This document shows positions 32,901-42,154 of a stretch of DNA of 58,944 bases, piece by piece. Position 1 is the first letter of the stretch; every line of letters begins with the position of its first letter. The stretch lies in assembly GCA_964622275.1 (NCBI GenBank), contig CAZUMX010000001.1, forward strand, positions 1-58,944, given 5' to 3'. This DNA comes from CAYPEZ01 sp964622275. Lineage in GTDB: Bacteria > Patescibacteriota > Minisyncoccia > Phycocordibacterales > UBA6899. Position numbers and translations under genes: made by a program. The notes under the pieces are model-generated. The model was given only the letters and a program-made list of their open reading frames with translations, searched no databases and was not told the DNA's origin.

Positions 32901-34145
32901 TCACTCTACAACACTTACACCGCTCTGGTTTTGATCTGGTTTAACAATTTCAGCATGGAAATCTCGTGTTGGAGTAAGAACACTCGAAAAATAGATGAAG
33001 ATTCCGTAGCCAAGAAGAAGGAAAATACACAGTCCTAGAAACATGTATCGATATCTCCACACATACTCACCGGCTCCCATCGGCCTCTCCCCTCGCTCAA
33101 GCGCTCTTTTTGTCCCAATGCGCCCAAAATCTTGGACACTTTTTTGGATTGGCGCACTCATAACACGAACACTTGTTGTGACACGCTCTGGAGGTAAACC
33201 AAAACGTCTTCTCTCGAGATCTAATGCTTGATGAATATATCTTCGAATAGACCACACAACGAGAGTAATCAAGAGGATAAATCCTCCGAGCACAGCAGAT
33301 ACTGGCTTCCATGGAATCACCCAAAAACTTGTTTTTCGAAACAAACTTTGTTTTCCTTCCTCTCCATAAGAAATAGACACCTCTGCTGTATATCGACCTA
33401 TTTCAAAAACATTTTCTTCACCATCCCATCGAAATTCAAACCGTCGAGAGGAATTTGGGAGAACATTCCCAAAATTACTTTCTTTGTTTATTTCCACCTT
33501 CCCACGAACCTTTCCCCACATGTTCTTGATAGTGATTTCCCCCTGTGGCTGCACGTGAACGTTCCCTGTGTTTTCTACGGAAAGAATGAATGTTTGATCT
33601 GACTTGTTCGCAAGTGTGGATACGGGATAAAAATCACGAATCATTGCCTGTTCTGTCACAGGACCCGATACTCGAATAAAGAAGAGTGTTGCAACCTGAC
33701 TTCCCACGGCAACACTGCTCTCTTTTTTTTGAGCCACAGGAACTGTCCCAACCTGAATAGCGCCATAGTGACCCCCCGGCTCTGCCCCATCGGGGATATG
33801 AATTGAAAATGGTATAGGCTTTGTGGACCCACGAGGAATGACAATTGGCCCCTCGGGGACTGTGATCCACGACCCTAAAGAATGCGTGTTATTCGGATCT
33901 TTAGACGGTGGGAAAAATTCTGGTGTTCCTTTCCCTTCATTGTCTGTAAAATCCATTGTTGACGCATAGACGGTAAGATCATAATCATTAATATTCACCA
34001 GTTTCACTGAACTCGGCCAAGACTCCCCAGGCGCAAGAGTAAGACGAAAGAGTGGAGGGGTGAGCGTAAGTGCAAGCCTCTCTTGGGCAATAGCACGCCC
34101 AGAGATCGCGACAAGAACAATAATAATAAAGATTCGAATCTTCAT
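32901..34145 (-). CDS. DUF916-like surface protein, copy 2
   Basis: About 414 aa from the ATG at 34145 (MKIRIFIIIVLVAISG signal peptide ending GRAIAQE). Two beta domains follow: LAPGESWPSSVKLVNINDYD and IPRGSTKPIPFSIHIPDGA with GGHYGAIQVG, the same pattern as copy 1, then TFILSVENTGNVHVQPQGEI and FEIGRYTAEVSISYGEEGKQ. A membrane helix (about residue 275-297) follows VIPWKPVSAVLGG; a cytoplasmic basic stretch and a second helix (LGLCIFLLLGYGIFIYF) come after, and a short extracytoplasmic tail ends the protein. It starts one base after the stop of copy 3, so the two are translated together. It is the last gene of the operon from 42621. A longer open frame upstream of 34145 only reflects overlap with the previous gene. 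Confidence 0.83.
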   Translation of the reverse strand: MKIRIFIIIVLVAISGRAIAQERLALTLTPPLFRLTLAPGESWPSSVKLVNINDYDLTVYASTMDFTDNEGKGTPEFFPPSKDPNNTHSLGSWITVPEGPIVIPRGSTKPIPFSIHIPDGAEPGGHYGAIQVGTVPVAQKKESSVAVGSQVATLFFIRVSGPVTEQAMIRDFYPVSTLANKSDQTFILSVENTGNVHVQPQGEITIKNMWGKVRGKVEINKESNFGNVLPNSSRRFEFRWDGEENVFEIGRYTAEVSISYGEEGKQSLFRKTSFWVIPWKPVSAVLGGFILLITLVVWSIRRYIHQALDLERRRFGLPPERVTTSVRVMSAPIQKSVQDFGRIGTKRALERGERPMGAGEYVWRYRYMFLGLCIFLLLGYGIFIYFSSVLTPTRDFHAEIVKPDQNQSGVSVVE

Positions 34146-34146
34146 G

Positions 34147-35310
34147 TTACCGAGAAAGCCTAACAACGTTCCCAACGTCTTTGGGACGCTCGTGCTTTTG
34201 TAGACGCGTCGGCTCCAGCCGTGGAGGCTGTGCCGCCCCATTGACCGCGAGATGGACAGGACTGTGGCTGTGCATTTCTTGGCGTGATCGTGTTGGCAAT
34301 ATCGCCGCTTCTCGTTGCTGCGATTCCTGCTTTGCGCGAAACTTCTCCAGAAAAGTATTTTTGGGAGATTCAGCTTCTTCCTCTGTCTCTTCAACCGCTG
34401 GGACAAAAACCCTTCGTCGTGCCTCTCCACGTGCGTGGAGCATGATCGCAAGAATAACAATAGCAACACTCACTCCGGTAAACAGTGAGAGCGTTTTTGC
34501 CCACGGGAGCACCCAAAAAAATGTCGTATCTGTAATTTGTTTTCCTTGGCCACCATATTCCAAGTCAATAACGGCCTTGTATCTCCCAAATTTTCCATCG
34601 GCATTCCATGCGGCTGCAAGAAGTTCCCGACTATCGGGTGGAATCATTGTGCGGTCAATATTGACAGGAACAACAGCAATTTCTCTTCCTCTGCGATCAA
34701 AGATTCTTAGATTTCCGCTGGGGGCGATAAGGCGATTGCCTGTGTTTTGAACACCAAAAGAAAATTCAGTCTTTTCGTTTGGAAATATCTGCTTATTAGG
34801 GACAAACGTCGCAAGCTGCAAACGCTCAATAGCATCATCAAGCACCTTTATGTTCACAAGGATTTCTGTCGCCCGCCCAGGATTTGCTTCTGCTTCACTG
34901 CGGAAAGAGCCAGTTCCAAACCAGAGGATGGCGTGATAGTTCCCAGGCTTCGCATCGTAATTGACATGAATAAGATATGGCACCTGGCGAGATTCCCCTT
35001 CAGCAAGATCAATAGCACCCCGCGATAGCTCCACCCAAGGGATCATTGAGGAAGGTCCTGCTCCTTGAGCATATTCACGTACATCAGGAAAGACAGAAAT
35101 ATGGTGCCCTGTGGTATTTTTGATTGTAAACTCTCCCTTGAGAATATCTCTTGGTTTTGCCTCTTTATCAATAACCACCGGAGACACCGAAAGATCCGCA
35201 GCAGCAACAGTGTGTGGAGTAAGCAGAAGAAGACACAGAAAAAGGACTGAGAGTTTGGAGATTCCCATGTAGCTAAGTATATAAGAGGGTTGTGATCTTC
35301 TCCTGTGCAT
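34147..35310 (-). CDS. DUF916-like surface protein, copy 3
   Basis: A 387-aa protein with a signal peptide (LSVLFLCLLLLTPHTVAAAD), a first beta domain (VSPVVIDKEAKPRDILKGEFTI, then DLAEGESRQVPYLIHV and GNYHAILWFG) and a second (KTEFSFGVQNTGNRLIAPSGNL). A membrane helix near residue 275-297 follows FFWVLPWAKTLS. The cytoplasmic tail of about 90 residues is charged and Pro/Gln-rich (VEETEEEAESPKNTFLEKF), unlike the other two copies. The start at 35310 is chosen because TAA-TT-ATG couples it to the stop of the 1754-aa gene; an ATG at 35268 is possible. The general role of DUF916 proteins is binding peptidoglycan and a partner WxL protein; that the 1754-aa protein is its partner is my inference from coupling. 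Confidence 0.83.
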   Translation of the reverse strand: MHRRRSQPSYILSYMGISKLSVLFLCLLLLTPHTVAAADLSVSPVVIDKEAKPRDILKGEFTIKNTTGHHISVFPDVREYAQGAGPSSMIPWVELSRGAIDLAEGESRQVPYLIHVNYDAKPGNYHAILWFGTGSFRSEAEANPGRATEILVNIKVLDDAIERLQLATFVPNKQIFPNEKTEFSFGVQNTGNRLIAPSGNLRIFDRRGREIAVVPVNIDRTMIPPDSRELLAAAWNADGKFGRYKAVIDLEYGGQGKQITDTTFFWVLPWAKTLSLFTGVSVAIVILAIMLHARGEARRRVFVPAVEETEEEAESPKNTFLEKFRAKQESQQREAAILPTRSRQEMHSHSPVHLAVNGAAQPPRLEPTRLQKHERPKDVGNVVRLSR

Positions 35311-35312
35311 AA

Positions 35313-38300
35313 TTAAAACGTTGGAATCACTGTATAGATGATTGCTGTCGAATATGCACCAGATTGCTGCGTTGATCGAATATATAGGCGGTAAATAATA
35401 TCGCTAAATTCTCCATCAGGGACTGGTCCCGAGTTGTACATGATTTCTCGTGAAGAAGTCGCCAGCTGCGCCCATGTGTCATTCGCGAGGAAACGTGTGG
35501 AATTATCTAAGCTGTCGTCTCCAGCATGATACCCAAAACACCCCTTCGCAGACGTGAGGCAGGTACTATTCCACGGCAAAGGCTGTGAGTTTGTGGCGGT
35601 AACGCCTGGAATGGCATCATTAAATTGATTAAGAAGACCCTGTGTCTGACTCACGTATGCAGTATAGCCACGAGGAGCATTTGTTGTGACCGTAATTCGC
35701 TGTCCCATGGTCGATGTTGCATTGATCGCGAGTGTTCCAAACGGAATGCTCGTCGCTGTGCTTGTGCCAGTTGTCGTTATCCCTTCAGTTGATGACGCAT
35801 TTCCAATACCAGCAACAATCACACTTAGTGTCGCACCCTCACTAGACAACGAGGGATACGTTTCACCCGTATCAATCGTGACTGGCCGAGTATTCACCAC
35901 ATCATATGCGCGGAAGAAATAGACAGTATTCGGAGTGGCGCCAAAATTCTTGATCGTGAACTCATATTCTGTCACTGTCCCCGCAGTGTGAGTAAACGCA
36001 CTTGTTGTGCTTCCTGCTTCGTTGTGCGTGCCACTTTGGGCGGAATCAGTAAGAACCCTCGTCGTAATAAGGCCTCCATCGGTGTCGACTCCATCTGCAT
36101 AGCACCACCCCACCCCAAGAGTGCATGATGACGTTGCCGTCACATCGTACACGCCTGACGTAAATGTCGAGGATTCAGAGAATTGCAATTTAAACTTTTG
36201 GTTCACTCCAGCAGTATTGTTCGCATCACGAATAGAGAGGCGGAGTTTAATGGCATTGTTGTAAGCGACATTCACTGGAGCGGTATTTTCTGCGGCAAGG
36301 GCTGTCGTTGGAGTTTCGTTGTTTTGGTCATCATACCAGCGCCAATTCATGCCCTTCCCTACAAAACCAGCAGTACGTACGGCTGGATAATTTGTATATT
36401 TCCAAAATGGTGTTCCGTCATCCCCCACCATGCGGAAACAATATCTCGTACTTGTCGCAACGACTCCGGGATTTGGGGAAATTGCCCAATCATATTCAAC
36501 TTCTTCATTCTCAATATATGGCCACAGATTGTAACGAGTGGTAGACCCTGATTCGAGTGTTCCCGCACGATTTGATGTTGAGAGAACAAGATCTCCTGAA
36601 GTAAATGGGTTTGTCGAAAGAGGTGTGCCGGTAGAAACTGGTGTTGAGGTTCCTCTCCAGGCAGCAACAAGAGACCCATTGTCTCCTAAGTCATTCCATG
36701 ATGATGTGGCGATCGCCCCACATGATGAAGATGTCGCAGCATATTGAAGTTTGAAGCGTGCGGAGCTCGAAGCTACTGTGGTTGATGACACAACAACCGA
36801 CATGCGAAGTCTTACCATTTCGTCTCCAAATGGAGGAGTGTCAGAGGCAGTAATTTCTCCGTTTTCACCCACGCCCGTCGATGATCCTGTGGCCCATGCA
36901 TCATAGACCCTGAGTGCGCCATGGTCCGCGTAGAAGTGGTAATTATTCTGTGTATATTTCACCTGCCTGTACGGATGATACACATCATAGGTGAGAACAA
37001 TAATATTTCCAAAATACCCTTCATCGGCAACATTGAGCGCATTGTTGACGATAAGCCCCTTCTGTTTCCAGAGCAGATCGGTGGATGTTGAGAGCGTGCT
37101 TGAAGCTATGGGGGTCAAATAGGTTGTCGTAAATGATTCACTCGTCGCATCAGCAGCTTCAGCGATTTGCGTTGTGGAACCATTCACTCCAAGTGTTGTT
37201 GTTCCGGTTGTAATATTTGCTGCTTGTGAGTGGGTTAAAATAGTTTGTAGGTAACTCGACCGATAATCCTTGTGAACACTTTCAGGTAAATGGAGCATTG
37301 CTGCCCTATTTCCCCAGTCAGCAACAGTGATCGTTCCTTGTTGTGACGCCTGGACTGTCACAGACTGTGTTTGAGGCCCCTCTTCACGTCCATTCCAGGT
37401 AAATGTCAGGAAAAGCTCTACGCCAACAGGCGCCCCACCAGCTCCAGAAAATTGGATCGCACTGGCGATATCTGTCGATGTCGAAAAATAACTCGTGATG
37501 TCTTGCGTGAGATCAAACACAATGTGCGGAGTATCAGCTCCACGCGGATTTGTCCCTGCGATGGTATACGCTTGTGTACGCTCGGTCGAAGTTCCCACTC
37601 TTCCGTATGTATTAAAGGTCAGCGCGGCTGTGGGAGATGTATGGAATCTCATCCAGATGTTCTTCATTTGCATTCCGCTATTGAGCATTCCTGTGGTCGT
37701 TGTTGCGAAGTCAAAACGGGTTGTCCCAGGATCGGAAGTTCGCTGCCCAAGATAATACCGAATGGTCTCAGTCTGGCGTGTTGCATCAATGGGGAAACGA
37801 TACGTCACCACCACTTCTCCCCCCATAATATTCACAGGGACAGTCCCCGTGAGAATATTGAGGGTTTGTGTCGCATTCCGATTGAAGTTTCCCCCGCCAA
37901 CACTTGGCACCCACGCAATATTGACATATGTGTCATTTGCAAAGTTCTCGGTCCAGTTGAAGGTTGTTCCCGCAGTTCCGCCACTAATCTGAGGTCGCAT
38001 GGTTGACGCAACACCACTATCAACCTCTCCCCCAAACTCAAAAAACACATCCATGATGTCATTGTTGACACTGTTTTCTGGCATGTTTGCATAGTATGTG
38101 AATCCGCATGTTGTCGCTGCAGCGCACACAGCTTGTCGAGCACCGGTATCACCCGCCGCTGTGGAGTCGAGCGGAAAGCGGACGGTTTTCACTTCATAGT
38201 GATACTCTGTCGAAAAATCTGTTTCGTAAGTGATCACTAATTTCACCGTAGTGAGTCTTCGCGAAGGGCCTGTGACTTGCACTCCCACAACCGTTGAAAG

Positions 38301-40577
38301 CCCACCTGCCCATTGTGCATCAGTCTGTCTATCAAAAAGAGCTGTCACATCGTGCGTTGAACGAAAATATCCAGAAAGACCGGATGTGTTGTAGGACGCA
38401 ATACTCAAGTCATTGCCAACTCGTGTATCTGTCCCAAACGAGGAAGATCCCTCTACGTCCATCAACACACCAACATTCGTAATGTTTGCAGAGTTCGAAA
38501 CGATAAACCCCACATCAACATACGCATGTTTGACACGGATATTTGATCCTTCGAGAACGATATTTTTTGTTCCCGCAGTCGCCTTCACGGTGTTCCAACT
38601 TGTCCCTCCATAAGAGAGGATCGTGGTCGCACGGGTGTTGTTATCACTTTCTCCACCGAGAAGATACTCTACTGTACGGAGACGTTTTGGGTTATCTGTC
38701 GTGCCACTTTGACTAAAATTCGCATCATAGGTGACGGTAACAATATTGGCATAATAGCCCTCGTCGGCTGCGGTATTCGATTCGTTGATCTCTATTACTC
38801 GATGCTTCCAAGGAATCGCACCTGTGGTTGAGGCAAACGTCGTTGTCGCAATAGGATAAAAGGCTGTCCATGCATATGCCTCAGTATCCCCAGCTTCGGG
38901 AATGGCAATCGTGTTCGCATTCACCCCAAGCGTTAACGTCCCCAACGCAATGGTTGTTGCCTCAGAGTGCACGTATGTGGATTCAATATATGCTGAGCGC
39001 TGAGTCTTTGACACGCCTTCAGAAAGAAAAATATTGACTGGCCAGTTGCCCCACTGCGTAGCAAGATTTGATGCACCTTGCTGTCCGCCAGCAAACTGCA
39101 CACTCTTTGTTTGTGCACCCCCCGACGATCCACTCCAGGTAAACGTCACATAGACTTCTGTCGCAACAGCTGTACCGTTTGCTGCAGAAAATTGGCTCCC
39201 CCCTGCAATAGTTGTGGTGGTCGCAGAAAATGTCCCTGCGTCTTGCGAGAGGTCAAAAATAAGCGTAGGAGTGTCTCCAGACCTTGGGTTGGTGGACGCA
39301 AAGACATACGCCTGATTACGCTCAGTGCCGTTTCCCACTTTTCCAAAGGCCGTCATTGTCACAGCAGCAAAAGGAGCGGTATGTATTTTCATCCAAATAT
39401 TTCGTGCTTGTCTCCCTCCGTTTGAGACAGTGATCGTCGTTGTCGCAAAATCAATGCGAGTAGCTGCAGGGGTGGCGGTTTGTTGATCAATGTAATACTT
39501 CACTGTCTCTGTCTGAAGCGATGCTCCTGTGGAATACCGATAGGTAACCACAAGCTCTCCACCCAGCGCATTGAGCGCCACAGTCCCATTAATCACATTG
39601 AGTGTTCCTGTGGCGTTTCGTACAAAGTTTGGAGTCCCGACACTTGGCTTAAAACTCACATTAATGGTGGTTTCATCTGCGAGTGCTTCTGCCCAAGATG
39701 ATGATGCACTTACTGTTCCGCCACTGATCTGCATGCGTATGGAGGATGACGCATTGGAGTTCACCACTGCTTGCATGTCAAAACGCACATCAAGAATATC
39801 GGCGTCTGCAGCAGCATCGGGAATGTACGGATAGTATGTAAATCCGCATGTCGCAAGAGCCGCACATGCTGCCTGACGTGACCCCGTATCCCCTGCCGCA
39901 GTTGAATCAAGGGGGAAACGGACGGTTTTTACTTCTGTGTGCGCCGAGGACGAGTAATCAGACTCATACGTTATGACAAGTTTTGCAGTCGTGAGTGTCC
40001 TGTTTGCGGCAGCAGAAAAGTCTACCTGCACACCAGCAACCACATCAATCCCAGCACTCCAATCTGCATCATTTTGGTATGAAAAGAGCCCAGTCACGTC
40101 ATGAACTGAACGCAGATAACCAGTGAGTCCTGACCCATTCCACGACGACACGGTGTATTCTGATCCAACCGGTGTATCAAAGCCTTGAGATGACGACTTT
40201 TCTACATCTAAAAACACTGCTGTATCAATAATATTGACGTTTGCGGTAATCCCAAACTGGAGATCAAGGTGAGCGTTCAAGATAGAAATGCCTGATCCTT
40301 CGATGATAACCGAACGCACCCCCGCAGAACCTTTGGTGGTATTCCACGAAGAACCCGCATATGACAAAACATTGTCTCCTATAGGATTAATCTCTGACCC
40401 ATTGCCCAAAAGATACTCTATGGTCTTGACCTGCTTGCCTGTATAGGCCGCCTTCACTGGTTTTGGTGTAAAAAGAAGAGACAAATCTCCTGCAACAATC
40501 GTAAGAAGAAGCATCGTGACCATGAAGGCCGATGTTCTTTGTTTGAGAGGTGTGTGGGTGAAGAGTGTTTGTCTCAT
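35313..40577 (-). CDS. 1754-aa exported protein with tandem duplication and PTF-type C-terminal domain
   Basis: Signal segment at about residues 17-43 (MVTMLLLTIVAGDLSLLF, then PVKAAYTG). Two copies of a unit of about 580 aa follow (about 45-625 and 627-1205); both begin with K-x-(V/L)-(K/R)-T-(I/V)-EYLLG and contain VKTVRFPLDSTAAGDTG, A-TCGFTYY and an ANIV/GNII-VTYD end. Residues about 1230-1420 and 1425-1580 are YCFR/YFFR-type beta domains also present in the giant protein. The last 170 residues are the domain shared with the 381-aa protein, ending IIYTVIPTF. The gene overlaps its upstream neighbour by ATGA and is followed by two DUF916-like genes, as in WxL loci. It is likely a long surface fibre held by the DUF916 proteins. 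No enzyme motif seen. Confidence 0.87.
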   Translation of the reverse strand: MRQTLFTHTPLKQRTSAFMVTMLLLTIVAGDLSLLFTPKPVKAAYTGKQVKTIEYLLGNGSEINPIGDNVLSYAGSSWNTTKGSAGVRSVIIEGSGISILNAHLDLQFGITANVNIIDTAVFLDVEKSSSQGFDTPVGSEYTVSSWNGSGLTGYLRSVHDVTGLFSYQNDADWSAGIDVVAGVQVDFSAAANRTLTTAKLVITYESDYSSSAHTEVKTVRFPLDSTAAGDTGSRQAACAALATCGFTYYPYIPDAAADADILDVRFDMQAVVNSNASSSIRMQISGGTVSASSSWAEALADETTINVSFKPSVGTPNFVRNATGTLNVINGTVALNALGGELVVTYRYSTGASLQTETVKYYIDQQTATPAATRIDFATTTITVSNGGRQARNIWMKIHTAPFAAVTMTAFGKVGNGTERNQAYVFASTNPRSGDTPTLIFDLSQDAGTFSATTTTIAGGSQFSAANGTAVATEVYVTFTWSGSSGGAQTKSVQFAGGQQGASNLATQWGNWPVNIFLSEGVSKTQRSAYIESTYVHSEATTIALGTLTLGVNANTIAIPEAGDTEAYAWTAFYPIATTTFASTTGAIPWKHRVIEINESNTAADEGYYANIVTVTYDANFSQSGTTDNPKRLRTVEYLLGGESDNNTRATTILSYGGTSWNTVKATAGTKNIVLEGSNIRVKHAYVDVGFIVSNSANITNVGVLMDVEGSSSFGTDTRVGNDLSIASYNTSGLSGYFRSTHDVTALFDRQTDAQWAGGLSTVVGVQVTGPSRRLTTVKLVITYETDFSTEYHYEVKTVRFPLDSTAAGDTGARQAVCAAATTCGFTYYANMPENSVNNDIMDVFFEFGGEVDSGVASTMRPQISGGTAGTTFNWTENFANDTYVNIAWVPSVGGGNFNRNATQTLNILTGTVPVNIMGGEVVVTYRFPIDATRQTETIRYYLGQRTSDPGTTRFDFATTTTGMLNSGMQMKNIWMRFHTSPTAALTFNTYGRVGTSTERTQAYTIAGTNPRGADTPHIVFDLTQDITSYFSTSTDIASAIQFSGAGGAPVGVELFLTFTWNGREEGPQTQSVTVQASQQGTITVADWGNRAAMLHLPESVHKDYRSSYLQTILTHSQAANITTGTTTLGVNGSTTQIAEAADATSESFTTTYLTPIASSTLSTSTDLLWKQKGLIVNNALNVADEGYFGNIIVLTYDVYHPYRQVKYTQNNYHFYADHGALRVYDAWATGSSTGVGENGEITASDTPPFGDEMVRLRMSVVVSSTTVASSSARFKLQYAATSSSCGAIATSSWNDLGDNGSLVAAWRGTSTPVSTGTPLSTNPFTSGDLVLSTSNRAGTLESGSTTRYNLWPYIENEEVEYDWAISPNPGVVATSTRYCFRMVGDDGTPFWKYTNYPAVRTAGFVGKGMNWRWYDDQNNETPTTALAAENTAPVNVAYNNAIKLRLSIRDANNTAGVNQKFKLQFSESSTFTSGVYDVTATSSCTLGVGWCYADGVDTDGGLITTRVLTDSAQSGTHNEAGSTTSAFTHTAGTVTEYEFTIKNFGATPNTVYFFRAYDVVNTRPVTIDTGETYPSLSSEGATLSVIVAGIGNASSTEGITTTGTSTATSIPFGTLAINATSTMGQRITVTTNAPRGYTAYVSQTQGLLNQFNDAIPGVTATNSQPLPWNSTCLTSAKGCFGYHAGDDSLDNSTRFLANDTWAQLATSSREIMYNSGPVPDGEFSDIIYRLYIRSTQQSGAYSTAIIYTVIPTF
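36977..38697 (-). repeat. Tandem unit 2 of the 1754-aa protein gene
   Basis: Second of two in-frame units, period about 1,747 nt. It starts at the RTVEYLLGGESD motif and ends at the VLTYDVYHPY strand. Clearly diverged at the nucleotide level, so an old duplication. Confidence 0.8.
38717..40445 (-). repeat. Tandem unit 1 of the 1754-aa protein gene
   Basis: First unit, from the KTIEYLLGNGSE motif to VTVTYDANFSQ. The VKTVRFPLDSTAAGDTG block is the best conserved segment between the two units. Confidence 0.8.
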
Positions 40578-42154
40578 ATATCTGAAGCTCCACCATCTCC
40601 TTCTGAACGTAATGACGTGACTGTGCTTGTGCCACCCTGAAGTGGGAGTGCAGCGTTTTGTTCGGGGATGGGAAGTGTCGCAGGAGGTGGAACTTCGTCA
40701 TCACGTAGTGGAATACGCTCACCAGTCATCAAATCACTTGCACGAATAAAGATCTGCCCATCTTTTGTGCGTTCCTTGAAGATCAGCGCAACAGTTGGGG
40801 CTTCTCCTCCACCCTCACCTCCCTCAACATGCCGGATCTGGCCAGTGGAAAGATCGTAGACTGCGACGAGCCATCGATCATCTTGTCTTTCTTGCCATGT
40901 GACAAAGTTCCCCGCAATCTTTGGGAACATATCATGCGCAAGGTTATCAGATAAGCGCCGCACACTCCACCCTGGGTGGAGCCCTGAAATCAGAGATTGT
41001 GTCGAAGTGCTACTGAGATCTTTTTGCTCACCTGGCTCTGCGAGAAAAATATCCCATTGATCTTCATTCCATCCTTGCCAAACGATTCTCTTTCCATCAG
41101 TAGCAGGGTGGCCATTTCCATCTGGATTCGAAGTTAAATATTCTGGAGTTGCTGTCCCTTCTTTGTACACAATCTGCCACCGACCATTCACAAGCGACTG
41201 CCATACAATCATGTGCATCCCCGCATCAGCATTTGGGAAATCATCATCAATATCGTTCTCAGTTAGCGCTTTTCGAGTCTCTCCCTCAGGATATGTTTCC
41301 ACGAGAATGATTTCTTTGTCTCCTCCACCGGCTAGCTCAGCGACCACTCTCTGGGTTGGGCGAGATACGGAGATTTTCTTTTCTGACGACTCATCAAGAC
41401 AGTAATACCCATCATCTCCATAGCTCACACACTGCGAACGAAGTTCCGCCGCCACTTCTTTCTTGATCTGTTCACGCATGGCAGCTTCTGCCGCGATCTT
41501 TTCAGCAGCACGTTCTTCTGGAGTTTGCTCGCGTTCAAGAATTGTTTCTGGAGGTGCCTCTGGCTCTACAGTTTCTTCTGTGGACGTACTCGTCTCATCA
41601 AGAATTTCATCAGTAGATGTGGGTGTCGAAGAGCCAAGGTCCTCGCCAACGATAATCTCTTCTGTTGAAGATGCCTGAGTATCTGTAGAAGTAGCACTGT
41701 CTTCGGTCGTTGATGCATGTTCATCTTGTGGAACCCCACCACCAATAACACCATCAGTAGTCGTGGATACTTCTGTGGTGGTAGTTGCTTCTTCCTGTGC
41801 TGCAGGCTGACTGTCTTCGGGCGAGCTATCGATGGGATGCGATTGATCAACAGGTGGTTCAACAATGGTTACCCCTGGCTCTATGGCAGGGACCTCCTCT
41901 GCTGGAGACTCTTCTACGGCTTCTACTGGAGGAAGTGGGGTAACTTCTTCGGCATACGCAACCCCGATTGGATTAATCAAAAATGCTGCAAAAAGAATCG
42001 ATGAGAATATTTTGTACGGGAGTGGAGTGCGGTTGTTATATGTTGGGGTAGGCAACTCATCAGTAACAGAAGTCTCTCGTCCAATACGAAGTGACTCAAC
42101 ATGGCGCTCATTCACTGGGATCTTCTTTAAAACGACAATATGCTCTCTGTTCAT
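40574..42154 (-). CDS. Exported acidic linker/TolB-like repeat protein
   Basis: A 526-aa protein. A cytoplasmic N-terminal stretch of about 45 residues precedes a membrane segment (KIFSSILFAAFLINPIGVAYA, ending about residue 68). A very acidic, Ser/Thr/Pro-rich region (about 70-225) follows, and then an Ala/Glu-rich coil (EERAAEKIAAEAAMREQIKK). Residues about 270-460 contain three or four WD/TolB-like repeats: MHMIVWQSLVNGRWQIVY, GKRIVWQGWNEDQWDIFLAE, GNFVTWQERQDDRWLVAVYD and ALIFKERTKDGQIFIR. These look like a partial beta-propeller; no catalytic residues. It overlaps both neighbours by ATGA (with the HTH gene upstream and the 1754-aa gene downstream), so it is translationally coupled in the surface operon. 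Possible roles are sensing or spacing within the complex. Confidence 0.82.
   Translation of the reverse strand: MNREHIVVLKKIPVNERHVESLRIGRETSVTDELPTPTYNNRTPLPYKIFSSILFAAFLINPIGVAYAEEVTPLPPVEAVEESPAEEVPAIEPGVTIVEPPVDQSHPIDSSPEDSQPAAQEEATTTTEVSTTTDGVIGGGVPQDEHASTTEDSATSTDTQASSTEEIIVGEDLGSSTPTSTDEILDETSTSTEETVEPEAPPETILEREQTPEERAAEKIAAEAAMREQIKKEVAAELRSQCVSYGDDGYYCLDESSEKKISVSRPTQRVVAELAGGGDKEIILVETYPEGETRKALTENDIDDDFPNADAGMHMIVWQSLVNGRWQIVYKEGTATPEYLTSNPDGNGHPATDGKRIVWQGWNEDQWDIFLAEPGEQKDLSSTSTQSLISGLHPGWSVRRLSDNLAHDMFPKIAGNFVTWQERQDDRWLVAVYDLSTGQIRHVEGGEGGGEAPTVALIFKERTKDGQIFIRASDLMTGERIPLRDDEVPPPATLPIPEQNAALPLQGGTSTVTSLRSEGDGGASDI

Noticed and set aside
40574..42154. TGA recoded as glycine (Gracilibacteria-type code)
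   Set aside because: Several ATGA stop/start overlaps and well-placed TGA stops after complete domains show that TGA ends translation here.
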